From: Prosthecobacter sp.
Lineage (GTDB): Bacteria > Verrucomicrobiota > Verrucomicrobiia > Verrucomicrobiales > Verrucomicrobiaceae
Length of the DNA: 9,001 bases
NCBI GenBank assembly: GCA_025869455.1
Contig: JAOZVT010000614.1
Location: 1-9,001, forward strand
Direction of reading: 5' to 3'
This document shows, one piece after another, positions 1-5,472 of this stretch. The notes below the pieces were generated by a model, which was not told the DNA's origin, ran no database searches, and saw only the letters and a program-made list of their open reading frames with translations. The number at the start of each line of letters is the position of its first letter. Within the stretch, counting starts at the first letter, position 1. Position numbers and translations under genes: made by a program.

Positions 1-1941
1 CACACGACCACCTGTCAAATCAGCCACAGACACAATACCACCAAGGGTGATGTTGCTGGAGGTGGTATTGAGAACGAGCCTGTCGGCTAGCCCCGTGGTT
101 ATCCCATCCGAGCTACCAAAAAGATCAAACTGAAGCGTACCTGCCAGTGTGATGGCCACATTGGCAGCGGTGCCCAAGCTAAGCTGTCCCGCCGCACTGG
201 TAGTACCCGCAGGTCCAGCAGCCCCAGCCTTGACATTGTGCGTGGTTCCCAATCTCAGGCTAGTGCCATTGGCAATCGTGATGCTGCCACCATCTGCGGC
301 CGTAACAAAGCCTGTGCCACCCAAGACACCTGAGCCACTTGTGACCACATTACCAGTCCCCGTCGCGGAGCCCGTGCTGTTTAAGGCCAATAAAGTCCCC
401 GCACTGATGGTGGTATCCCCATAATAGATATTGGCATTCGACAAGGCCCAAGTGCCCGTACCATCCTTGGTAAGCTTGGTATTGGTAGGCGTGGAGGCAG
501 AGGCCGTCGTCCCACCAATGACCCCGCTCATGACCCCGTCTCCAACACCAGTTAGATTGAGGCTTGAGACAAAAGTCGCCGTCGAATTGGTAGCGCGAAC
601 GGATCCACTGAGAGTGAGCGTTTGCCCAGCTACCGTGTTGTTGATTCGGCCATTCCCACTGGAGGAACCATTACCATTGCTAAGCGTGATATCTCGGTTG
701 CTGGATCCCCCATTGGCTCCAGTAAATTCGATCCTACCAACGGTACCACTGTTTTGTCCAAACTGGATGACACTGCCACGACCTAATGGAGAATCGACAC
801 CCGCATCAGCAATGGTGTCAAAGCGGAAGGCCCCATCCGAAATGCTGATGTTACCCGAGAAGGTATTGATCTGATTCAGGAAAACAGTGCCACTGTCCGT
901 ACGACTAAGTCCCCCTGCACCCGTGATCACCGTATCAATGATGAAATTCTGACCGCCGCGAAAGGTCAGTGAACCATTCAACTGAACGGTGCCAGTTAAC
1001 GTCACTGCGCCAGACCCGGTGCTGTAAAAAATACCACCATTGCTATTGATGGTGCGGTCGGTACTCGTGGCAGGTCCCGTGTATTTAAACTGCGCACTGG
1101 AGGTAATGTTGATCACACTTCCCGCACCGAGGGCACTATTAACACCCGCATTGGTAAGGGAGCCAAAAATCAAAGAGGCACCGGACACTGACAGTGGTCC
1201 CGTAAAACTATTATTGTCATTGGTAAGTGACCAAGCCCCGCGATCGCCACCAGTTCCTGTGACCGACAGCGCCAAACCTCCGGCAGCACCGCCGTCAGAA
1301 ATCAGGCCACTCATAATGTTTGCTGAAGCATTGTTGGAGCGGTTTCCCGCAGTGCCACCCAGAGTCAAGGTGATGGTGCTGGTGGTCGTCCCTCCACTGA
1401 TGTCTCCATTAATGAAGAGCTTGTAGGTATTGGTGTCCGTTGTCGCATTGGCGACGTTAACGGAATTGTTGAGGATGCTGTAAACACCTGCGGTGGTGGA
1501 AGAGGCAGGCTCCAGAATCAGAGGAGCATTCACGGTGACGGCTGTGGTCATGCCCAGCGCCATGGTGAGATTTCCACCGCTGCTGAGATGAAGAGCTTCT
1601 CCCAAATTAGCCCCCGCACTACCGATGGTATATAGACCAGCGGCATTGCTGCCATTGAAGAGAAGACTGCGCAGATTCCGTCCGGCATCAATCGTCACTA
1701 GGGTAGCGTCGGTATTCGATCCAAACGTAGCGAGATTCGCATTTGTTGTACCTGTAGTAGCCCCAGGGATAGTGCTGCCCACCCAGTTTGCCCCATCGGA
1801 CCAATTTAAAAGCCCCACCTGCCCAGACTGCCAGACACCATCTGCCGCAGACACCGAGTGAAGTCCCAAAACAGTCGAACCACACACACAGATAACCAAG
1901 GAACACGAATCGAAAATCAAACGGGACAGAAATGAGCGCAT
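1..1941 (-). CDS. Autotransporter-associated beta-strand repeat (PATR) protein, N-terminal part
   Basis: The minus strand is open from an ATG at 1941 to the window edge: 647 codons with no stop, C-terminus missing. Residues 1-32 look like a Sec signal peptide, with a hydrophobic stretch and a likely cut after SVSA, before ADGVWQ. The rest is rich in Gly, Thr, Ser and Asn, typical of a secreted beta-helix. PATR-type units (Pfam PF12951/TIGR02601 style) are visible near residues 237-275, 344-395 and 490-534; the last is the clearest, with LTKDGTGTWALS followed by TTISAGTLLALNSTG. Two units share a GVxSxLGxGSV motif (266-275 and 381-391). In this phylum such proteins are large exported or surface proteins of unknown ligand; whether this one ends in a beta-barrel or a PEP-CTERM sorting signal cannot be seen. 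No Shine-Dalgarno precedes the ATG, but the signal peptide supports this start. Confidence 0.88.
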   Translation of the reverse strand, partial: MRSFLSRLIFDSCSLVICVCGSTVLGLHSVSAADGVWQSGQVGLLNWSDGANWVGSTIPGATTGTTNANLATFGSNTDATLVTIDAGRNLRSLLFNGSNAAGLYTIGSAGANLGEALHLSSGGNLTMALGMTTAVTVNAPLILEPASSTTAGVYSILNNSVNVANATTDTNTYKLFINGDISGGTTTSTITLTLGGTAGNRSNNASANIMSGLISDGGAAGGLALSVTGTGGDRGAWSLTNDNNSFTGPLSVSGASLIFGSLTNAGVNSALGAGSVINITSSAQFKYTGPATSTDRTINSNGGIFYSTGSGAVTLTGTVQLNGSLTFRGGQNFIIDTVITGAGGLSRTDSGTVFLNQINTFSGNISISDGAFRFDTIADAGVDSPLGRGSVIQFGQNSGTVGRIEFTGANGGSSNRDITLSNGNGSSSGNGRINNTVAGQTLTLSGSVRATNSTATFVSSLNLTGVGDGVMSGVIGGTTASASTPTNTKLTKDGTGTWALSNANIYYGDTTISAGTLLALNSTGSATGTGNVVTSGSGVLGGTGFVTAADGGSITIANGTSLRLGTTHNVKAGAAGPAGTTSAAGQLSLGTAANVAITLAGTLQFDLFGSSDGITTGLADRLVLNTTSSNITLGGIVSVADLTGGRV

Positions 1942-1949
1942 GTGAAGTA

Positions 1950-2010
1950 GGGGGGGAAATCCCAGACGTTACAACGCTGGGGGGCAGCGAACGTGGGATG
2001 AATAGGGGGG
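1950..2010 (-). promoter_or_regulatory. Homopolymer-rich leader of the PATR gene (three poly-C tracts)
   Basis: In the sense of the leftward gene, the 70 bases before the ATG carry C7 at 1956-1950, C6 at 1984-1979 and C6 at 2010-2005. The C7 tract lies 9-15 bases before the start codon, where a Shine-Dalgarno would normally be. Such tracts can vary in length by slippage, but 6-7 bases is short, so a regulatory role is only a possibility. Confidence 0.35.
1961..1981. promoter_or_regulatory. Dyad in the leader of the PATR gene
   Basis: An imperfect inverted repeat is visible: CCCAG, one unpaired A, CGTT, centre AC, AACG, CTGGG. The arms match over 9 bp with one extra base. It sits 20-40 bases before the PATR start, between two poly-C tracts. 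It could be an operator or a short leader hairpin; no known operator consensus is recognised. Confidence 0.3.
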
Positions 2011-2039
2011 ATAGAATAAACGCGCTTAAAAAAGTCCAA
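2011..2039 (-). promoter_or_regulatory. Weak candidate sigma-70 promoter for the PATR gene
   Basis: Reading leftward, TTGGAC (2039-2034) and TTCTAT (2016-2011) are separated by 17 bp, with an alternative -10 TATTCT at 2018-2013. Both hexamers match the consensus only partly. Upstream, a perfect 6-bp inverted repeat (TTTTGC at 2058-2063, GCAAAA at 2070-2075) has no T-run after it, so it is not a convincing terminator for the fur-like gene. Confidence 0.2.
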
Positions 2040-2122
2040 TTTCAACAGAACACAACCTTTTGCCGTCCTGCAAAATGCCAGACTCTCTTCAGCTTACCGT
2101 CCAATTTTTAGAGCCTAAGCGG

Positions 2123-2653
2123 CTACCTTGCCATGGCCATGTCATGCTCAGTCTTGTATTTGCACTGACCTGACTTGGCAAATTCATCACAATGGGCCTG
2201 GATACGCATGGCTTTCATCTGAGGCTGGAAGCCGAGGCGACGAGTGATGCAGTCATGTAAAACGGCACTGTGCTCGTCTTCAAACTCAACCACTCGATCA
2301 CAATCCAGGCAAATGAGGTGGTTATGCTGCGGTTTGTCTAGGAAATTGGGATCGTAGTACGTCTGATCCCGGCCTAGGTCCACTTCCCGGAGGAGATCGC
2401 AATCCACCAGCAACTGGAGAGTACGATAGACCGTGGCACGGGAAACCGTGCGGTCGAGCTTGCGAGCTTTTTCCAGCAAATCCTCCGCATTAAAATGATC
2501 ATCGGTCGCGAACGCCGCCTCAACGATTGTTTCACGCTGCTTGGTACGACGTAAACCGGTGGTGGTCAGGTGGGCTTCCAGCCGCTCTTTGACTCGTGTA
2601 TCCATATTGAGAACCGTGTAGCCTAATTGAGACTGAACGCAAGTTTGTATCAT
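2123..2653 (-). CDS. Fur-family metal-responsive transcriptional regulator
   Basis: This 176-residue cytoplasmic DNA-binding protein belongs to the Fur/Zur/PerR family, whose members repress genes in response to iron, zinc or peroxide. The N-terminal winged helix includes TGLRRTKQRETIVEA (32-46), H53 of the DHFNAEDL segment, and the recognition helix SRATVYRTLQLL (71-82). The dimerisation domain carries the metal motif QHNHLICLDC (H110, H112, C115, C118), then VVEFEDEH (121-128). The C-terminal cysteine pair is present but spaced C155-x8-C164, wider than the C-x4-C of E. coli Fur. The protein is slightly longer than typical Fur (about 150) because of extra N-terminal residues. A strong AGGAG six bases before the ATG at 2653 favours this start over M17. 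Which metal it senses cannot be decided, and no Fur-box-like palindrome is visible in the adjacent gap, so no gene symbol is given. Confidence 0.9.
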   Translation of the reverse strand: MIQTCVQSQLGYTVLNMDTRVKERLEAHLTTTGLRRTKQRETIVEAAFATDDHFNAEDLLEKARKLDRTVSRATVYRTLQLLVDCDLLREVDLGRDQTYYDPNFLDKPQHNHLICLDCDRVVEFEDEHSAVLHDCITRRLGFQPQMKAMRIQAHCDEFAKSGQCKYKTEHDMAMAR

Positions 2654-2659
2654 CTTTTG

Positions 2660-2664
2660 CTCCT
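2660..2664 (-). promoter_or_regulatory. Ribosome binding site of the fur-like gene
   Basis: AGGAG on the minus strand lies six bases before the ATG at 2653. It decides in favour of the longer reading. The alternative ATG 48 bases downstream (M17) has no purine-rich sequence before it. Confidence 0.75.
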
Positions 2665-2699
2665 ATTGTTCGCATTTTGGGTAGCATGGGGTCTAAGGC

Positions 2700-3383
2700 A
2701 TGCGCGCGTCCACCTTCATAACCCTTGTCTTGATGACACTCGTTGGAGTCCTCATTTGGGGACCTCTGGGACTAGGTGAATGGCTTCACCGAGCCGAAAT
2801 AGCGAATCCACGTCCTCTAGACCCGGCGTTTTTACGCCTGAGTACGTTGGAAATTGCCCAACTCCCAATGGCGGTGCGTTTTGATCACCCAATGGGTTCT
2901 GAAAATGCGGCACTGACGTACAATGCGCAGCCGTTTCGTATCACTCGGCATTTGGGGGATGACCTGAATGGCATCGGCGGCGGCAACTCAGATCAGGGAG
3001 ATCCCGTGTTTGCCGCAGGCACTGGGCGTGTGGTGTATGTGGGAGTACCTGGACCTGGCTGGGGGAAAATGGTCATCCTGGCTCACAAGGTTCCGGACCT
3101 GGAGAAACCGACTGAGGAGCGTGTTTACCAAACCCTGTATGCGCATCTGGAAAAAATCTTGATCCGTCCAGGACAGATGGTGAAACGCGGGGAACAAATC
3201 GGCACGGTAGGAACGGCAGATGGTCAGTATTTGGCGCATCTGCACTTTGAAGTACGAGAGGGTCCCTATGTGAATCCTGGACAAGGTTATGCCGACAGTC
3301 CTCTGAATCGGGTTTCACCGGAAAAGTTCATCAACCAACGGCGCGGTGCCCCCAATGACCAGATGAATGAGGCACCTCAATGA
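2700..3383 (+). CDS. M23/LytM-type zinc metalloendopeptidase, membrane-anchored or exported
   Basis: A 227-residue protein with an N-terminal hydrophobic segment (about residues 5-25), either a signal anchor or an uncleaved signal peptide, followed by an M23 peptidase domain (about 80-212). The family cuts peptide cross-links in peptidoglycan or related peptides. All ligands and conserved blocks are visible: H84-x3-D88 in HLGDD, GDPVFAAGTGRVVYVG (100-115), YAHL with H149, and HLHFE with H180 and H182. The domain is therefore probably catalytically competent rather than a degenerate LytM regulator. No coiled coil or LysM domain is seen. The start has only weak upstream purines (GGGG at 2688-2691; AAGG ends one base before the ATG), but the hydrophobic N-terminus supports it. 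It is divergent from the fur-like gene (46 bp gap), and its stop overlaps the convergent DUF1592 gene. Confidence 0.9.
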   Translation: MRASTFITLVLMTLVGVLIWGPLGLGEWLHRAEIANPRPLDPAFLRLSTLEIAQLPMAVRFDHPMGSENAALTYNAQPFRITRHLGDDLNGIGGGNSDQGDPVFAAGTGRVVYVGVPGPGWGKMVILAHKVPDLEKPTEERVYQTLYAHLEKILIRPGQMVKRGEQIGTVGTADGQYLAHLHFEVREGPYVNPGQGYADSPLNRVSPEKFINQRRGAPNDQMNEAPQ

Positions 3384-5251
3384 CGACGATGCGTGAAGGG
3401 GTAACTTTGAGCGACAGCGATGATCAGAGGCAGCGCGTGGTAGTCCTCTTTGACCAGATTTTCTTCCAGGCGGAGCAAGGTCGGTTGATCAAAGGTTTCC
3501 AAACCACGGCCCAAGGCATACCCGAGAAGGCGAGCACAAAAGTTACGCACAAACTTGGACTTTTCCTGCATGAGCAAACGGCGCATTTCGGCAGGCCCCG
3601 TGAAGCTACGCCCATCAACAAAACTCCCACGTACATCCAGAGGTTTGCCATTTTCATTATCCCGCCATTTGCCGATGGGGTCGAAGTTTTCAAGACCAAA
3701 ACCAGGAGGATCCAGCCGATTGTGACAGCCCATGCACTGAGGTTTGCTGCGGTGTTTTTCAAGCTGCTGCCGGAAGGTGAGGTTTTCGATCTTTCGGTCA
3801 TCTTCTGGCAAGGAGCCGACATTGGCTGGCGGTGGTGGCGCAGGTGTGCCTAATAAGTTTTCCAGCACCCATTTTCCACGCAAAACCGGACTGGTGCGTT
3901 GTGGATAAGCAGTGGCCGCCAACATGCCGCCCATACCCAGCACACCACCACGGCGGTCGTCGGTCAAAGAGACTCGGCGCATCTCCGGCCCTTTGACATC
4001 TGGGATGCCGTAGAGCTTGGCCAGCTCCTCATTAACAAAGGTGTGCTTACTGTCCAGAAAATCGAGCACACGCCCATTTTCACGCAAGATGGCAGAGGAA
4101 AAATAAAGGCCTTCGTCATACATGGCTTGGCGCAGGCTTTGGGTGAATTCCTTGTACTTCCCCCGGTCTGGATCCACAGTATTGAAAAGAGCATCCAGGC
4201 CTAACCACTGGGCTGCAAAGTGTTTCACAAAGGCGGCAGCCCGGTTGTCCGTCAGCATCCGCTTCACCTGGGATTCGATCACCGCAGGCTCCGCCAATTT
4301 GCCTTCATTCGCTAAACGAGAGAGCTCCTCATCTGGCATGGAGGACCAGAGAAAGTAGGAGAGGCGTTGGGCCATCTCGTGGCCGTTGACCAGCCAAGGC
4401 TTGCTTTCACCAGGGCGATCCTGCTCCTGAAGAATGAGAAACTTGGGCGAGAGCAAGACGGCTTTGTAACTGACCTTGAGGGAGCTTTCAAAGTCCAGGC
4501 CGCGTTTGGAAGCTTGATCAAAAATCGCTAACAAAGAGGCAATTTCGGGATCGGTGACAGGACGGCGGAAAGCCCGCTGGGCAAAGATCTGGAGGTTCTC
4601 TTTGGCTGCCTGCTGCTGTGGGTGTGAGGCGCTAGGCCAATGCTGGATGAGCTTGGCTTTGATGTCTGGCTTTTCCCAAGCGGCTTTGAGACCGATATCA
4701 GCCGCTTCGATAAATTTCTCGATCAGGAGCGGTGGGATAAAAAGAGTGTCGGCATTGTTGTCGAATCCTTCCCCTCCTGCTCCATCCGTGGGGAAAGTCT
4801 CGCCCAGGTGATCATGCGCGCCATAGAGTAGATCACGCATGGTTAGGCTGAATTCACGCTTGGTCAGACGCCGGGCTTTTCGGAAACCAGGGTCCGTAGC
4901 AGGCATTTCCCAGACAGTCTGTTGGGCCTGCTGGATCCAGTCCGCAATGCGTTTTCGCTCATCGGCAGTGGGCTGCGCTTTTTCTTTGGGGGGCGGCATT
5001 TGCTGAGTGCGCACCTGTTCACCGATCTTGTCCCACAGACGTACGTCTAGCCGCGCCGTCTTAGCATCCCAAAGTAATTCCAGGTTAATATCGGCCTTGG
5101 CCGCATCAGCATCATGACATTCCAGGCAATTTTTTTCCAGGAGAGGAAGAATGTCTTTTTCCAGGCGCGTGAGGGTGTCTGGCCCTTCCGCCTTGGCAAA
5201 AACCGCCAAGAACAAGCTGCCCCAAATTGCCCAGAATCTGCTATGTACCAT
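3377..5251 (-). CDS. Exported PSCyt1/DUF1592-family haem-binding protein
   Basis: A 624-residue protein of the planctomycete/verrucomicrobial type with the usual domain order. Residues 1-21 are a signal peptide (cut near AKA/EG). A PSCyt1 cytochrome-c-like domain carries C42-L-E-C45-H46 and a likely distal M85 (QQMPP). It is followed by DUF1587 (RRLTKREFSLTMRDLL, 127-142), DUF1595 (about 217-275, AQRAFRRPVTDPEI), DUF1592 (about 287-415), DUF1588 (about 430-530) with a second CxxCH at 506-510, and DUF1585 (about 545-620). It is presumably a periplasmic c-type haem protein; function is not established, although the family is often proposed to act in electron transfer with extracellular polymer breakdown. 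The usual DUF1552 partner gene is not next to it: the neighbours are M23 on one side and tkt on the other. The first ATG after an in-frame stop is used; no clear ribosome binding site is seen. Confidence 0.93.
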   Translation of the reverse strand: MVHSRFWAIWGSLFLAVFAKAEGPDTLTRLEKDILPLLEKNCLECHDADAAKADINLELLWDAKTARLDVRLWDKIGEQVRTQQMPPPKEKAQPTADERKRIADWIQQAQQTVWEMPATDPGFRKARRLTKREFSLTMRDLLYGAHDHLGETFPTDGAGGEGFDNNADTLFIPPLLIEKFIEAADIGLKAAWEKPDIKAKLIQHWPSASHPQQQAAKENLQIFAQRAFRRPVTDPEIASLLAIFDQASKRGLDFESSLKVSYKAVLLSPKFLILQEQDRPGESKPWLVNGHEMAQRLSYFLWSSMPDEELSRLANEGKLAEPAVIESQVKRMLTDNRAAAFVKHFAAQWLGLDALFNTVDPDRGKYKEFTQSLRQAMYDEGLYFSSAILRENGRVLDFLDSKHTFVNEELAKLYGIPDVKGPEMRRVSLTDDRRGGVLGMGGMLAATAYPQRTSPVLRGKWVLENLLGTPAPPPPANVGSLPEDDRKIENLTFRQQLEKHRSKPQCMGCHNRLDPPGFGLENFDPIGKWRDNENGKPLDVRGSFVDGRSFTGPAEMRRLLMQEKSKFVRNFCARLLGYALGRGLETFDQPTLLRLEENLVKEDYHALPLIIAVAQSYPFTHRRH

Positions 5252-5287
5252 ATGTCGGCGAGGATACGTGACTGCCCCTGTGTACTA

Positions 5288-5316
5288 TTTCTAGCAAGTG
5301 AAGTCTGGGGCATAAT
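5288..5316 (+). promoter_or_regulatory. Candidate promoter for tkt
   Basis: CATAAT at 5311-5316 matches five of six bases of the -10 consensus; TTTCTA at 5288-5293, 17 bp upstream, is a poor -35. The -10 overlaps the left arm and spacer of the inverted repeat at 5304-5334, so a repressor bound there would block it. Use of this promoter would give tkt a leader of about 150 nt. Confidence 0.35.
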
Positions 5317-5334
5317 TCTGTCTTTTGCCCCAGA
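5304..5334. promoter_or_regulatory. Perfect 9-bp inverted repeat, operator-like, between divergent genes
   Basis: TCTGGGGCA (5304-5312) and TGCCCCAGA (5326-5334) are exact reverse complements with a 13-base spacer, so the arm centres are 22 bp apart, about two helical turns. No T-run follows on either strand, which argues against a terminator. The position between the DUF1592 and tkt genes, overlapping a -10-like CATAAT, fits a dimeric repressor site. It does not match a consensus I recognise. Confidence 0.5.
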
Positions 5335-5360
5335 TATGTGACCTGCGGGCAGGGTCTCCC

Positions 5361-5381
5361 CGGTTTTCCTCCTTGAAACCG
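5361..5381 (+). promoter_or_regulatory. Leader hairpin with a CCTCCTT loop upstream of tkt
   Basis: CGGTTTT (5361-5367) pairs with GAAACCG (5375-5381), 7 bp including one G-U. The 7-base loop is exactly CCTCCTT, identical to the anti-Shine-Dalgarno end of 16S rRNA. It lies about 90 bases before the tkt start, in a pyrimidine-rich stretch (5341-5472) that otherwise holds only a weak GCGCC/GGCGC pair (5412-5432) and no Shine-Dalgarno. Confidence 0.35.
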
Positions 5382-5472
5382 CCCCTCACGCCAGTAAATA
5401 CCCCGCCTCCCGCGCCTGGCCGCCTCTGGCGCTTCTTTGAAACTTGACCCCTGACTCCCTGCCCCCATTCTC

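Noticed and set aside
149..1861. Several Pro/Val/Leu-rich plus-strand frames.
   Set aside because: They are antisense to the Gly/Thr/Ser-rich PATR coding sequence, which explains their composition. None has a ribosome binding site or domain of its own.
2058..2075. Inverted repeat TTTTGC/GCAAAA as a terminator for the fur-like gene.
   Set aside because: The stem is only 6 bp, AT-rich, and no T-run follows on the minus strand.
2654..2699. Possible Fur, Zur or PerR operator next to the fur-like gene.
   Set aside because: No AT-rich palindrome resembling the known boxes is present in the 46 bp.
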